Shown here: positions 24,543-35,008 of the stretch, in pieces
Position numbering within the stretch: position 1 is the stretch's first letter
Layout: every line of letters begins with the position of its first letter
Origin: an uncultured Bacteroidota bacterium
GTDB lineage: Bacteria > Bacteroidota > Bacteroidia > Chitinophagales > Chitinophagaceae
NCBI GenBank assembly: GCA_903887005.1
Contig: CAISOH010000309.1
Span: forward strand, 1 to 39,600
Direction of reading: 5' to 3'
Length of the DNA: 39,600 bases
Translations under genes and position numbers: made by a program
The notes under the pieces: generated by a model
What the model was told of the DNA's origin: nothing
The model's database searches: none
Seen by the model: only the letters and a program-made list of their open reading frames with translations

Positions 24543-25955
24543 ATGAAAAAGTATGTACTAACTGTAGTTTTATTAGCAGCATCGGTAATTACTTCAGAAG
24601 CCCAGCAATTTTTAGGTATTTCTACAAGCAACTGGTGCGGCATGAATAATATAGAACTTAACCCTGCAAACATTGCGGATAGCCGGACGAGGTTTGCTTT
24701 AAACCTTTTTTCATTAAATGTTGGTGTTGACAATAATCTTGCATCTATAAATCTCAGCAAAGTAATGAATGCATTTTTTCATGCAAAGAATCCTAATTTA
24801 AACGATATATTTACCTTCTCAAAAAGTAATGAGTTTAATGTGATACTACCTGTTGCTGACATTTACGGGCCAGGCCTTATGGTATCAATAGATGATAAAA
24901 ACAGCGTTGCTATTACTACAAGGATAAGAGGCATAGACCAATTCAATCATTTTGATCAAAATTTGTGGAAAGCAGCGATGAATCCTGGATCAGTCAATGG
25001 TGACATTGCAATCAAGTCTGATAATTTTAACTGGACAGCTAATGTATGGTCTGAAATAAAACTTACTTATGCCAGGGAAGTATATAACAAAGGTGAACAT
25101 TATTTAAAAGGCGGGATAAGCCTTACGAGGCTGGGAGGTATCGGTTTTTTATCACTTAAGGGAAACAACCTGGATGGGGAATATGTTAAAGCCCAGGATT
25201 CAATACACTCCACAAAAACAGATGTTGAATTTGCAACCTCGGCCATAAACAGCACCAATGAACTTACAAGTGGGCTTAGTGATGTTTTAGGCCAGTTTTT
25301 CGGTAAGAAAGGTGGTAATGGTTGGGGCGCTGACCTGGGTATGGTTTATGAATGGCGCCCTGAAGAGACTAACAGCACTGATCAAAGCAGTAATAAATAC
25401 AAATTACGAGGTTCATTGGCAGTTACCGATATAGGATCTATAAATTATACATCTTTGCAGGCAACAATCACCGCTAATGGTTCTATGAGCACTGGCGACT
25501 TTGCGAAAAGCGCTAAAAATTTCAGCAATTTCGCCGGATATGCCAATAGCCACGGGTATCATATGGATACTACCGGCAGGTCAACAAAAGTGCATCTTCC
25601 TACTGCAATGATAATGGGAGTTGACTATTATGTAATGGAGCATTTTTATGTTAATGGTACATGGATAACCAATCTCGCTAACCGTATGAATTTTGGTAAC
25701 TCTGTTTATGGCCAGGTAACTATTACACCGCGCTGGGATACAAAATATTTTTGCGTGGCATTACCACTTACCTACAGCGCTATGACACAAGGTATAAAAG
25801 CAGGGCTTGGTTTTCGTGCCGGCGGCTTTATCTTTGGCAGTGACGACATGCTTGCATTCTTTGGTGCCAAAGCTTATGGTGTCAACTTCTATGTTGGTGG
25901 TTTTGTGCCCATCAATAAAAAAATTAAAAAGATAAAAATAGATGGCAGGGGCTGA
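24543..25955 (+). CDS. DUF5723 outer-membrane beta-barrel protein
   Basis: A 470-residue exported protein with a signal peptide (MKKYVLTVVLLAASVITSEA) followed directly by QQFLGISTSN and the phrase IELNPANIADSR, the N-terminal signature of DUF5723. The remainder is strand-rich with alternating hydrophobic residues and ends in a short basic tail. Such proteins are thought to be outer-membrane barrels of the FadL/PorV-like kind; the cargo or partner is not known. It stands alone between the glycosyltransferase and glucosaminidase genes. Confidence 0.8.
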   Translation: MKKYVLTVVLLAASVITSEAQQFLGISTSNWCGMNNIELNPANIADSRTRFALNLFSLNVGVDNNLASINLSKVMNAFFHAKNPNLNDIFTFSKSNEFNVILPVADIYGPGLMVSIDDKNSVAITTRIRGIDQFNHFDQNLWKAAMNPGSVNGDIAIKSDNFNWTANVWSEIKLTYAREVYNKGEHYLKGGISLTRLGGIGFLSLKGNNLDGEYVKAQDSIHSTKTDVEFATSAINSTNELTSGLSDVLGQFFGKKGGNGWGADLGMVYEWRPEETNSTDQSSNKYKLRGSLAVTDIGSINYTSLQATITANGSMSTGDFAKSAKNFSNFAGYANSHGYHMDTTGRSTKVHLPTAMIMGVDYYVMEHFYVNGTWITNLANRMNFGNSVYGQVTITPRWDTKYFCVALPLTYSAMTQGIKAGLGFRAGGFIFGSDDMLAFFGAKAYGVNFYVGGFVPINKKIKKIKIDGRG

Positions 25956-26146
25956 CAATCTTAATGGAATTAAATAATTAGCTGATTATATAGATTTCAG
26001 GGTTTTAGGGAATTATAAATGAGCGTATTCGTTTACCACACCAGGAAGCGATTACGCTTTTTCTTTCAGTTATTACCATGGTGTTAATAACCGCTTTATA
26101 AGTTTGCAATTAAACCAATTAATTTCGCAAAGAACATTCTCTTTTC

Positions 26147-26710
26147 ATGCGCAATATTTATGCCTGGCTGTTTGTGTTACTAATAACACTCTCTTCCTGC
26201 CATACCCACCGGAAAGCGCTCAGGCGACAGGAGAAAGAACGGGCCCGTTATGAACGCAAAAATGGGATCCCTCATAAAAATACTACCGATGAATACATTG
26301 CTATTTACAAAAGCACCGCAATACGCCAGATGAAAAAATACGGTATTCCTGCCAGCATTATTCTTGCACAGGGTATCCTGGAATCCAGTAATGGCAACAG
26401 CGACCTCGCTAGATATGCTAATAACCATTTCGGTATTAAATGCACGAATGAATGGAACGGAAAAACTTACATAATGGATGATGACAAGCGCAATGAATGT
26501 TTCCGGAAATACCCGGATGCGGACGCTTCTTACAGGGATCATTCAGAGTTCCTAATGCGCCCACGGTACTCAAACCTGTTCAATCTGAGAAGAACGGATT
26601 ATAAAGGCTGGGCCAAAGGACTTAAAAAAGCGGGCTATGCTACCAATCCAAAGTATCCGCAACTACTTATTAACCTTATAGAGAAGTATGATCTGGAAAA
26701 GTATGATTAA
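26147..26710 (+). CDS. Glucosaminidase-domain lipoprotein (GH73-like)
   Basis: A 187-residue lipoprotein with lipobox LSSC (Cys18), then a short basic linker and a glucosaminidase domain (about 50-185). The motif IILAQGILESSNGNSDLA contains the likely catalytic glutamate, Glu79, and NHFGIKC, YRDHSEFL and LKKAGYATNPKYPQLLINLI are the usual later motifs. It would cut the glycan strand of peptidoglycan from the periplasm or outer-membrane side. No LysM domain is present. A TAAGTTTG -7-like element lies at 26099-26106. Confidence 0.92.
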   Translation: MRNIYAWLFVLLITLSSCHTHRKALRRQEKERARYERKNGIPHKNTTDEYIAIYKSTAIRQMKKYGIPASIILAQGILESSNGNSDLARYANNHFGIKCTNEWNGKTYIMDDDKRNECFRKYPDADASYRDHSEFLMRPRYSNLFNLRRTDYKGWAKGLKKAGYATNPKYPQLLINLIEKYDLEKYD

Positions 26711-26745
26711 TTGCTCAATTGCGTAATGGCTTATTTAATTTGGCA
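26711..26745. repeat. Short AGCCATT-type intergenic repeat
   Basis: TTGCTCAATTGCGTAATGGC and what follows resemble the runs at 1155-1182 and 6384-6419. It begins right after the stop codon of the glucosaminidase gene. A second run (26973-27003) ends just before the next gene. Confidence 0.4.
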
Positions 26746-26796
26746 ATTTGACAATGCGTTCAGCTTTATTGTTCAGATACATTTTTTCCCGGAACA

Positions 26797-26940
26797 CTAA
26801 ACCCAATGTGGGGCTTGCTCATCTCCAATATTCATGATTTCTACCACTTCCGGAATATTGTTGTCTGCTCTTCTCTTAATCAAAAAGGAATACGGTGAGA
26901 TGTAGTTCGTTGCCGAATTACGAATAGTATTCGAGCATTT
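26797..26940 (-). pseudogene. C-terminal coding remnant
   Basis: The minus strand holds 47 sense codons between stop codons, with good protein character: KCSNTIRNSATNYISPYSFL, then IKRRADNNIPEVVEIMNIGD and EQAPHWV. There is no usable start codon. I do not recognise the family. It is probably the surviving 3' end of a lost gene, bracketed by two AGCCATT-type repeats. Confidence 0.4.
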
Positions 26941-27007
26941 TTAAATTGCGATACTCATTTTCCTGATTTTACAAATTGAGTTATTGAGCAATTAAGCCAT
27001 TATGGAA

Positions 27008-28072
27008 TCAATTCACCCAATCACACACAAACACATTGGTATCATGCCCGCCGCCATTGTTACGGTTTGAACTGAAAATGAATTTCTTACCATCCGGTGA
27101 AAACATAGGGAATGCATCGAAACTGCCATCATGAGAAATACGTTCCAGGTTCTTGCCTTCCAGATCAACAATGTACAAATTGAAAGGGAAGCCACGCTCA
27201 TATTCATAATCAGATGCGAAAACAAGATGATTGCCGTCTGGTGTGAAGGCTGGAGCCCAGTTAGCCTTACCCAGATGTGTTACCTGGTGGGCATTTGAGC
27301 CATCAGCATTGGCTACAAACAGTTCCATGTGTGTTGGCATTACCAATCCCTGCGCCAGCAGGTCTTTGTAATCCTGTACTTCCTCAGGTGTCTGAGGGCG
27401 GGATGCACGCCATACTATTTTCTTGCCATCGGGCGAAAAACACGCGCCTCCATCATAGCCAAGAGTATTTGTGATCTGCTTTACGTTATTGCCATCCAGG
27501 TCCATGGTATATAGATCTATATCTCCATTGCGCCTGCTGGTGAAAACTATTTTATCCCCTTTGGGAGATATAGTTGCTTCGGCATCATAACCAGGTGTAT
27601 TGGTTAGCTGCTTTGTAATGTTGCCATCAAGGTCGGCAATGAATATGTCGTAACTGTCATAAACAGGCCATACGTATTTTTTGATCTTGTTCCTGTCCGG
27701 TGTTGGCGGGCATGTATCTATTGTCTTGTGAGTGGATGCATAGAGCAGATGTTTATGGTCGGGCATAAGATAAGCGCAGGTAGTGCGCCCCATGCCGGTA
27801 CTTACGCGTTTGTATGTAAATTTCCCGTTCTTATTTTTTGTTATATCGCCATAATATATCTGGTCGCACGAAATGCCTTCCTGAGGATTAGTACGCTGAA
27901 AAGTTATATGATCATTATCAAATCCGAAATATGCCTCTGCATTATCTCCGCCGGTGGTTAGCTGGCGCAGGTTTTTAAAGTGCTTCTCATCAGGGTAGGC
28001 GAGGTTTTTGTTGTCCTGTGCTTTTGCAATAAGGCAGGAAAATACAATAAACAAGGTTAAATATTTTTGCAT
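27008..28072 (-). CDS. PD40/TolB-like beta-propeller protein
   Basis: A 354-residue exported protein with a signal peptide (MQKYLTLFIVFSCLIAKA). The mature part is a propeller made of PD40 (WD40-like) blades with repeated phrases: ATISPKGDKIVFTSRRNGD, ACFSPDGKKIVWRASR, PAFTPDGNHLVFASDY, PMFSPDGKKFIFSSNRNNGG. The family includes TolB and the propeller halves of periplasmic peptidases; no peptidase or OmpA domain is attached here. Likely periplasmic binding or scaffold protein. Confidence 0.87.
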   Translation of the reverse strand: MQKYLTLFIVFSCLIAKAQDNKNLAYPDEKHFKNLRQLTTGGDNAEAYFGFDNDHITFQRTNPQEGISCDQIYYGDITKNKNGKFTYKRVSTGMGRTTCAYLMPDHKHLLYASTHKTIDTCPPTPDRNKIKKYVWPVYDSYDIFIADLDGNITKQLTNTPGYDAEATISPKGDKIVFTSRRNGDIDLYTMDLDGNNVKQITNTLGYDGGACFSPDGKKIVWRASRPQTPEEVQDYKDLLAQGLVMPTHMELFVANADGSNAHQVTHLGKANWAPAFTPDGNHLVFASDYEYERGFPFNLYIVDLEGKNLERISHDGSFDAFPMFSPDGKKFIFSSNRNNGGGHDTNVFVCDWVN

Positions 28073-28303
28073 ATCTGTAGCGTTAAATTTTTATAAAGCC
28101 TGATGTGCAAAATTAGTTCAACCTCAAATGATTAACACTGATAAAAGGGCTTCTATTGTCAGTAAAGTGTAAAACCTGTCCGGAAAAACCAGAACTGGCA
28201 ATTGACTTTAAGTCAAAATCATTTTGACCACGAATTTTTTCTTCAAATGATTGTGCAACTATTGATTTTTTAGTACATTTAATGAATCCTTAATGCTCAA
28301 TAT

Positions 28304-29581
28304 ATGAAATTCAATCGTAGAAATTTTATCAGATCAGCATCTGTTATTGCAGCTTTTACCATAAGCGAAATGCAGGCCCTTGCTGCTAAGTCTCAAATCG
28401 TTACCGATGGAAAGGTAATTGATGATGATGATGAAACATACTGGCATAATGTGCGACAGTCATTCCCGTTAAGTAAAGACTGGACCTATCTTAATAACGG
28501 GACTTTTGGCCCTTCGCCATTTCCTGTTATTGAGGCGATACATAATGCCATGATGGACCAGGACAGGGAAGGTAATTACGGAGGCTATGATTCAACACCG
28601 GGGAAACTGGCAAAATTCGTAGGAGCGAATGAGAATGAAATTGCGCTGACACGTAATGTTACTGAAGGAATAAATATTGCCTGCTGGGGAGTGCCGCTGC
28701 AGGCAGGGGATGAAGTAATACTTACTACTCATGAGCATGTAGGGAATGCATTGCCATGGCTCAACAGGCAAAAACAGCATGGTATTGTAATCAAAAAATA
28801 TACCCCCGCTTCTACAGCCGATGAAACTTTAAACCGTATAGCATCTTTAATAACTAAAAGAACACGGGTAATAGCTACACCGCATATACCTTGTACCCAG
28901 GGGCAGGTGTTGCCTGTAAAGAGCATATGCAGGCTGGCAAAAGACAAAGGTATTTTTTCGCTTATTGATGGAGCGCATGGTGCCGGAATGATGCCTTTGA
29001 ATCTTCATGATATGGGTTGTGATACTTATGCAACCTGCAGCCACAAATGGATGCTGGGGCCTAAAGGAACCGGATTTTTGTATGTAAGGAAAGAATTCCA
29101 GGAAACTTTGACTCCCCATTATGGTGGCGGAGGTACAGATAACGGAAAATGGGACCTCATGACAGACCCTGTGACTGTTGGCGATTATGCACCGAGCGCT
29201 CACCGGTATTTTGGCGGCACACAGGCGAATGCTTTATACACCGGAGTCAATGCAGCTATTGATTTTATAGAAACAATAGGGCAGGCAAATATTCATAACC
29301 GCATAAAATATTTAGGACATTATACACAGAACAGGTTGCTGGAATTTGGCCATAGAATAGAATTGCTGACGCCTACAGAAGAGCGCTCTCGTTGCGCGGT
29401 GAATGGTTTCAGAATAAAAGGAGTAGATTACCAAAAATTTTACAACCTCTGCGCAGAAAACAAAATACGCATTCGCCAGGTCCCGGAAAATGGATTGAAC
29501 TGCCTGCGTGTTTCCACGCATATTTATAACAACACTTCAGAAGTTGATAAAATGATTGACCTGATTAAGAAATCTGTATAG
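28304..29581 (+). CDS. Class V aminotransferase-family PLP enzyme
   Basis: A 425-residue fold-type I pyridoxal-phosphate enzyme of the class V (isopenicillin-N-epimerase/cysteine-desulfurase-like) group. The cofactor lysine is Lys248 in CSHKWMLGPKGTGFLYV; SLIDGAHGAG holds the aspartate that contacts the pyridine ring. The N-terminus NRRNFIRSASVIAAFTISEM looks like a twin-arginine export signal, suggesting the folded enzyme is exported with its cofactor. The substrate cannot be assigned. A hairpin terminator follows at 29609-29653. Confidence 0.9.
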   Translation: MKFNRRNFIRSASVIAAFTISEMQALAAKSQIVTDGKVIDDDDETYWHNVRQSFPLSKDWTYLNNGTFGPSPFPVIEAIHNAMMDQDREGNYGGYDSTPGKLAKFVGANENEIALTRNVTEGINIACWGVPLQAGDEVILTTHEHVGNALPWLNRQKQHGIVIKKYTPASTADETLNRIASLITKRTRVIATPHIPCTQGQVLPVKSICRLAKDKGIFSLIDGAHGAGMMPLNLHDMGCDTYATCSHKWMLGPKGTGFLYVRKEFQETLTPHYGGGGTDNGKWDLMTDPVTVGDYAPSAHRYFGGTQANALYTGVNAAIDFIETIGQANIHNRIKYLGHYTQNRLLEFGHRIELLTPTEERSRCAVNGFRIKGVDYQKFYNLCAENKIRIRQVPENGLNCLRVSTHIYNNTSEVDKMIDLIKKSV

Positions 29582-29608
29582 ATCATTGTCTTGAAATAAA
29601 AGATAAAA

Positions 29609-29653
29609 AGAAACCGATACTTATCAGGATATTCTGAAAAAATATCGGTTTCT
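29609..29653. terminator. Hairpin terminator between convergent genes
   Basis: An 11-bp perfect stem, AGAAACCGATA (29609-29619) and TATCGGTTTCT (29643-29653), with a 23-base loop that can itself pair (TCAG/CTGA). It lies between the aminotransferase gene and a convergent lipoprotein gene, so it may serve both. The T-runs are short. Confidence 0.55.
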
Positions 29654-29673
29654 AAATAAGATCCGGATCGGAA

Positions 29674-29958
29674 TTAATTTTGCGTACAATTTGCAGTCCA
29701 ATTACTCCATACTAAGGTAATACCATTATATAGGAAAGTATCCTTGTAAGTATGGTCTCTTTCATATGTAATTATCATTCCATAATTGTAATTACAAAGC
29801 GTATCACTCCATATTTGTTGATGAGGATTAACATATGTTTGATCCTGGGACGTTGTGGAATTATTCATGACACATATATAACAATACAATGGCTCTTTCT
29901 TCTTCTTGCAGGCAGTAAAAAGTAAAATTGCGGAAATAAATAAAACAGCGTATTTCAT
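29674..29958 (-). CDS. Small lipoprotein of unknown function
   Basis: A 94-residue lipoprotein. The signal MKYAVLFISAILLFTACKKK has a lipobox (FTAC) followed by lysines. The short mature part has several cysteines (YCYICVMNN, LCNYNYG, final NCTQN) that could form disulfides. I place the start at the ATG at 29958; the frame runs eight codons further to a TTG. No family recognised. Confidence 0.65.
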   Translation of the reverse strand: MKYAVLFISAILLFTACKKKKEPLYCYICVMNNSTTSQDQTYVNPHQQIWSDTLCNYNYGMIITYERDHTYKDTFLYNGITLVWSNWTANCTQN

Positions 29959-29982
29959 AAGTAGTGTTTTGAGTTTTAACAA

Positions 29983-30391
29983 AAGTATGAATATTATTTT
30001 TCTAAAAAAATCTGTACTGATTCTGTTTCTAAACTAAACAAATAATCATGCCTCTGTAAACAGATACAAGCTTTTAAACAATATATAAGTAAAATAATGC
30101 ACTGTTTTAAATAAACTTCTCTCCGGAAAATTCGCAGAAAATCAAACTAATGGCATAAACTATTGATAATGCGGAAAATCAGAGAAGTATTAAAAAAATG
30201 CCTTAAAACGTACATTAATTTTATCTAAATTATGTAATAAGAACTTCTACAAAAATAACACTTTTTCCCAATTTCAATACTTTTGTTGGTGAAATTTGTG
30301 AGGTTATTATTTATTTATTTTTCCGCCTCTTTTTTGTAAGATTAATTTAATAAACGAATTGTTTTTACCTATTTACATATTCTATTGCAGG
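29983..30391. other. AT-rich intergenic region
   Basis: No gene seen. A weak match to the dispersed repeat (TATTAAAAAAATGCCTTAAA, ACGTAC) lies near 30188-30225. Poly-T rich DNA follows up to the ftsH stop codon. Confidence 0.5.
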
Positions 30392-32299
30392 CTAAACCCG
30401 CTTACCCAATATTTGTTCTAAATCTTCTTTGTAAACAATTTCTTTATCAAGCAATAACCGTGCGAGGTTATCTAATCCGGTGCGATGTTGCAATAAAATA
30501 TCTTCAGTTCTCTTATGCGCTGTTTCAATTAATTTCCTTACTGCCTGATCTATTAACTGGCCGGTTGCTTCGCTATAAGGTTTATTAAACGCGGCTTCAT
30601 AAGCCCCGGTAGAATCATAATAACTTATGTTTCCTATTTCACTGCTTAAACCCAGATTGGCAACCATCATATAAGCCTGTTTTGTAACCTTTTCCAGATC
30701 GTCAAGTGCGCCCGAAGATGGTTCATTGAACACGATTTCTTCCGCCACCCTTCCACCTAAAGCTGTACATAGCTGGTCTGAAAACTGGGCAAGCGTTATT
30801 ATCTGGTGTTCTTCCGGTAAATACCATGCGCTCCCTAATGATTTTCCGCGTGGTATGATAGACACCTTTACCAGCGGGTCCACATTTTTCAGCATCCAGC
30901 TTACTATAGCATGGCCGGCTTCGTGGTATGCGATTATCTTCTTTTCAGAAGGAGTAATGATCTTACTTTTCTTTTCCAGCCCTGCAACAATCCGGTCTAT
31001 GGCGTCAAAAAAATCCTGTTTATCCACTGCGGCTTTTTTATTCCTTGCGGCAATGAGTGCAGCTTCATTACAAACATTAGCAATATCCGCTCCGGAAAAG
31101 CCAGGAGTTTGTCCGGCAAGAAGTTCGCTCTCAACTGATTTATCCAGCAATAGCGGTTTTAAATGAACTTTAAAAATTTCTTCCCGTTCATTCTTATTTG
31201 GTAATTCAAGGTAAATATGTCGATCAAAACGGCCTGCTCTGAGCAATGCGGGATCAAGAATATCTGCCCTGTTTGTTGCTGCCATTACAATTACCCCGGT
31301 ATTTGGATCAAAGCCATCCATTTCTGTTAGTAACTGATTGAGCGTACTATCCCGTTCATCATTGGCCTGGGCAGACATAGCCCTGCCTCTGACCCTGCCA
31401 ATAGTATCAATCTCATCTATGAAAATAATGCTTGGGGCTTTTTCCTTTGCTTTGTTGAAAAGATCGCGCACCCTTGACGCGCCTACACCTACGAATATTT
31501 CAATAAACTCAGAACCTGACAGCGAAAAGAAAGGAACCGCAGCTTCTCCGGCCACCGCCTTTGCCATTAATGTCTTTCCGCTGCCGGGAGGGCCTACAAG
31601 CAAAACACCTTTCGGTATCTTAGCTCCCAATTTTGTGAAATTACCCGGGTTTTTCAGAAATTCTACAATTTCCATTACCTCGGTCTTTGCTTCATCATAA
31701 CCAGCCACATCCTTAAAAGTAACCGGGCTTATTTTTCCTTTACTATATTCCGCATCACGGGATTTTCCAAAATCGAAAATGGAACTGCCACCGGGCCCTC
31801 CCATGCTTGCTCTGCGTAAATAGAAGAAAAATAACAGCATCAACCCAATAGGAAATATCCATGACAAAATACCGGCCCACCAGTTTTGCCTGTTCGTATA
31901 AGAAACGGCTACTTTTTCATTATCGGCAAGATTAATTTGCGCCTTATCCAGCTTTTGTTCAAATACTTCCAGAGAACCGATGCGGAAAAAATAATGCGGG
32001 CCGGTGTTGGCATAATTCTTAAATACCTTTGCTACACTTTTGTATCGTGTTTTTGCAAGGCTATCTTTTTTAATGTAAACCTCAACAGTTTCTTTATTGA
32101 CTATATCAATCTTTTCCACATCATGCTTCAGCAGCATTTCATTTTCGAAAACAGGCCAGGTTATTTCTTCAAAAGTTTGATTTTTGCCAATAAAAAAGAA
32201 AATGATCAGGTTAACAAGCAGGAAATAAAATATCCAGCTAAACTTTCCAGGTTTGCCATTTGGTTTGTTTCGCTGATTTTCTTTTTTAGCCGGGTACAC
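30392..32299 (-). CDS. ftsH: ATP-dependent zinc metalloprotease FtsH
   Basis: A 635-residue membrane-anchored AAA protease that extracts and degrades membrane and some cytoplasmic proteins as a hexamer. Membrane segments lie at about 21-38 and 142-161, with the periplasmic domain between. The AAA module has Walker A GPPGSGKT (236-243), pore loop FVGVG, Walker B IIFIDEID (291-298) and the second region of homology RAGRFDR (354-360). The zinc site is HEAGH (459-463), with the third ligand in [10 protein letters not shown]. The start is a GTG at 32299; no ATG is in frame nearby. Confidence 0.95.
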   Translation of the reverse strand: MYPAKKENQRNKPNGKPGKFSWIFYFLLVNLIIFFFIGKNQTFEEITWPVFENEMLLKHDVEKIDIVNKETVEVYIKKDSLAKTRYKSVAKVFKNYANTGPHYFFRIGSLEVFEQKLDKAQINLADNEKVAVSYTNRQNWWAGILSWIFPIGLMLLFFFYLRRASMGGPGGSSIFDFGKSRDAEYSKGKISPVTFKDVAGYDEAKTEVMEIVEFLKNPGNFTKLGAKIPKGVLLVGPPGSGKTLMAKAVAGEAAVPFFSLSGSEFIEIFVGVGASRVRDLFNKAKEKAPSIIFIDEIDTIGRVRGRAMSAQANDERDSTLNQLLTEMDGFDPNTGVIVMAATNRADILDPALLRAGRFDRHIYLELPNKNEREEIFKVHLKPLLLDKSVESELLAGQTPGFSGADIANVCNEAALIAARNKKAAVDKQDFFDAIDRIVAGLEKKSKIITPSEKKIIAYHEAGHAIVSWMLKNVDPLVKVSIIPRGKSLGSAWYLPEEHQIITLAQFSDQLCTALGGRVAEEIVFNEPSSGALDDLEKVTKQAYMMVANLGLSSEIGNISYYDSTGAYEAAFNKPYSEATGQLIDQAVRKLIETAHKRTEDILLQHRTGLDNLARLLLDKEIVYKEDLEQILGKRV

Positions 32300-32436
32300 G
32301 AAAAAGTGTTTTTATAAAAAATAATGATATCCCATTTTTCAACGCGAGAAATAATCATGCCACTACATCTTCTTTTAATTCACTACTTTATTCCTGCAAA
32401 ATTACAGGCTTAAACAATCCAATCAAATGATTTTGG

Positions 32437-33519
32437 TTACTGATACTGGATATAAACAGGCATAGGATATAATTTCAGAACTTCCTCCGGTTTCATGATT
32501 GTTTTCCAGGGGGGGGTAAGTATATCGTTTTTGTAGAATAATTTGAATCCGGTAAACTGAACAGGCTCGGTAACTTCTGCGATATGATAGGAACTGACCT
32601 TTTTGGCAGGGAATCCCCAACCATCCATATCCATAATGAATTGCACCTCTGGATGGAGCTTTATTTGCTTATAATTGGTAACCATTCCTTTTGTGAAACG
32701 GTGAACGATTAAAATTTTGGGCGGCAGGTTATATTGCCTTACAAGTTTAGCGAGATACTCCGTTGCGTAATTAATGTCCGCTGCATCATAAGTGCCGATA
32801 ATGGTACCGGGCCTGTGAGATCTGTCTTTCATTGAAAATTCAGGGTCTATGGCAAGATGCACATTGGGCAGGCGCAGGTATGGCTCTAATTGCGGTATTT
32901 CGTCCTGTAATGTGCTCCATCCTACCTGCACATCAAGAAAAACAATACCATTGATCTTTTTCGCAAGCTCCATCGCTTTATCTATCTGGGTAAATGGCAT
33001 TCTCATGCGGTATTTATTTCCTTTTCCGGGAGATGATTGGGCAGAAACAGCGATATAGTGAATGGCCGGGATTACAGCCATATGGGTGTCAGCTGCCTGC
33101 CATTTCTTTACTTCACCCATCAGTTTTTTAAGCATTTCATCAGGTGGAAGTTCACCAAGAATTCCCATGTGGGTAGAATAAAAATTACCATAGTAAGCAA
33201 CTATTCTCTTAAATGGCAAAATAGCTCCCGGTAGAGGATATTCAGCCTTTACAGGCCATTTCTTATTAACAGAATCATGTGTCATATGTAACAACAGGGA
33301 GTTGTATTTTGCAGTATCCAGTATAAGAACCGGTGGTGCTGCGGCAATAGAATCTGCTTTTTTCGGCCTGGAGGTAGTATCCTGTTTGGTTGCCGACAAT
33401 GGCCCTGGATGCTTTTTTTTGGCGCCATCCGAATTATTGCAGCCAATTACCAAAAAACAGAAAGCAAGATGTATGAAAAACATCGCAGAACGCGAAACCC
33501 CTTTAGAAAAGAAAACCAT
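32437..33519 (-). CDS. Lipoprotein of unknown function, barrel-like
   Basis: A 360-residue lipoprotein with an N-terminal signal ending in LVIGC and a Pro/Lys/Ala-rich linker to about residue 65. The domain that follows has an alternating strand-helix pattern with strands such as RIVAYYGNFYS, HMAVIPAIHYIAVS, GIVFLDVQVGWS, VHLAIDPEF, ILIVHRF and VQFIMDMDGWG, which suggests a TIM-barrel-like fold. The conserved-looking acidic residues at strand ends (D in LDVQ, DPEF, MDMDG) would suit a hydrolase-type active site, but I cannot name the family. The first ATG (33519) is used; an ATG 12 codons in gives a tighter signal. Confidence 0.7.
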   Translation of the reverse strand: MVFFSKGVSRSAMFFIHLAFCFLVIGCNNSDGAKKKHPGPLSATKQDTTSRPKKADSIAAAPPVLILDTAKYNSLLLHMTHDSVNKKWPVKAEYPLPGAILPFKRIVAYYGNFYSTHMGILGELPPDEMLKKLMGEVKKWQAADTHMAVIPAIHYIAVSAQSSPGKGNKYRMRMPFTQIDKAMELAKKINGIVFLDVQVGWSTLQDEIPQLEPYLRLPNVHLAIDPEFSMKDRSHRPGTIIGTYDAADINYATEYLAKLVRQYNLPPKILIVHRFTKGMVTNYKQIKLHPEVQFIMDMDGWGFPAKKVSSYHIAEVTEPVQFTGFKLFYKNDILTPPWKTIMKPEEVLKLYPMPVYIQYQ

Positions 33520-34114
33520 TATTAATCTTTTTGCGAATGTACATATATTAGTATTGGATGATGAAAAGAGTTGTGAACATTTTATACTAAAATGTGAATT
33601 ACTCTTTAAAAACTTCCTTACTTCATAACTAACTAAAGTCGTGCCAGTAGAGAATCAACTCATAATGAGTTTAAACCCAAACTTTTTAGCTGAATGGCTT
33701 GAAGGAAGGCTTTCAAGGCCTGTGCACTATGTAACTCTTTGGAATACCGTATGCTAATCTACAAATGGAAACAATTATCCAGAATTGTGCTTAATTGTTC
33801 CCATTTGTGTAAATATCGGATGACTGGATATAGGCAATGCCCCTCTATATCCCTCCGTAGCCGCTTACTTGTGTTACGAGAACCCAATACGAGTAAGGAT
33901 TTGAGCAGAGTAAAAGATTGTGCAGATACGATATTCTTATTGTTCGAGTTGTGATAATTCTTACGCAGCCATACATATGAACATTCTGTTCAATGCGATA
34001 GCGGGGCGAAAACAGGAGTTGATTTTGGCTGTGGAAGGGAGGACATAAAAAACAGGTATGAGGCACCTGCTATACAAAATTACAATTGCGATAAGAAATA
34101 GCTATACTAAATTA
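33520..34114. other. Intergenic region without a clear gene
   Basis: Nearly 600 bases. A 30-codon plus-strand frame from 33665 (MSLNPNFLAEWLEGRLSRPV) has no partner sequence and no start signal. No hairpins or long repeats stand out. Confidence 0.4.
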
Positions 34115-34909
34115 CTAATGGTAATATTCTATCTCGCGACGTGTGTACTCAGTAGCAATCTTATGTTGTGGAAAGGTTTGGCCATCTTTAGTAAAATGCT
34201 CATATTGATGCATGATCTTTGTCTGCCAGTTCCCGTTCTCATCGAAGTTGCTGTATTCAAACAGGTTTCTTATCTGTGGCCCGAATGCCAGTGAATCATC
34301 ATCTTCAATCAGGTTGCCATAATTGTCGTACTTATAATAGTTGATAGCATACAGCAGGTTGTCTGTTTTAAAAATAGCCTTTTCAGTTATCCTGTCATCA
34401 CTACCATATTTGTAGGTTACTACTTGCCCTATCCTTCCTGAATCATTCATTAATTTTTCCTCAACCAAGTTGTTATTTTCATATTTATACATGACAAATG
34501 TCTTTCCATCAACGTATTTTTCGATCCCATCAGCCAGATTGTTATCTTTATCATATCTAAATGTTATTGTGCTCTTGAGTTTACCATTGTCATAATTTTC
34601 CTGTAATTCTTTTTTGCCGGAGTTATCATATTTAATGCTGGTATTCCATTGAAGGGAATCAGAGACGTCTCCTATATTTGTTATATTCCCATTTTCATCA
34701 TAGCGATAAACATTATTTTGATATTTTGCCAGTAAATTTTTAAGATGAATTTCTTTCTGAACAAAAGTGGAGTCTTTCTCAAAGGAATAGATTTCAACAA
34801 TTGACTTAACCTTTCCCTTCAGATGCTCATTAGCCAGGCTGTTTCTGACTTGTTTCCTGGCACAACTAACAAACATAATGCCTAACAATAAAAGTGTTAA
34901 TATTCTCAT
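34115..34909 (-). CDS. Lipoprotein with YD-type repeats
   Basis: A 264-residue lipoprotein (lipobox VSC at residues 14-16). The mature protein is built from about seven copies of a 20-25 residue strand-turn-strand unit with phrases such as YRYDENGNIT, IKYDNSGK, FRYDKDNNL, YKYENNNL, YKYGSDDRI, YKYDNYGNL and SNFDENGNW. These resemble the YD/RHS repeats of wall-associated proteins and toxins, here without any toxin core. It is probably a surface or periplasmic beta-solenoid. It is the last ordinary gene before the tRNA-borne element. Confidence 0.72.
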   Translation of the reverse strand: MRILTLLLLGIMFVSCARKQVRNSLANEHLKGKVKSIVEIYSFEKDSTFVQKEIHLKNLLAKYQNNVYRYDENGNITNIGDVSDSLQWNTSIKYDNSGKKELQENYDNGKLKSTITFRYDKDNNLADGIEKYVDGKTFVMYKYENNNLVEEKLMNDSGRIGQVVTYKYGSDDRITEKAIFKTDNLLYAINYYKYDNYGNLIEDDDSLAFGPQIRNLFEYSNFDENGNWQTKIMHQYEHFTKDGQTFPQHKIATEYTRREIEYYH

Positions 34910-34978
34910 GTTGTGTCTTTGAGTTGAAATATAAATGATTAATTAAAACTAAGTATTTTCTGATTATGCCAATAAAAA

Positions 34979-35006
34979 AAGCACTCCACATTGCTGCAAA
35001 GTGCTT
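34979..35006 (-). terminator. Terminator of the original tRNA-Pro transcript
   Basis: AAGCACT (34979-34985) pairs with AGTGCTT (35000-35006); on the minus strand the stem is followed by seven T. It lies just past the truncated tRNA copy, so it was probably the terminator of the tRNA gene before the element inserted. Confidence 0.65.
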
Positions 35007-35008
35007 AA

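Noticed and set aside
31338-31700. Long plus-strand frame inside ftsH
   Set aside because: It is the complement of the highly conserved AAA domain, which leaves the opposite strand open by composition.
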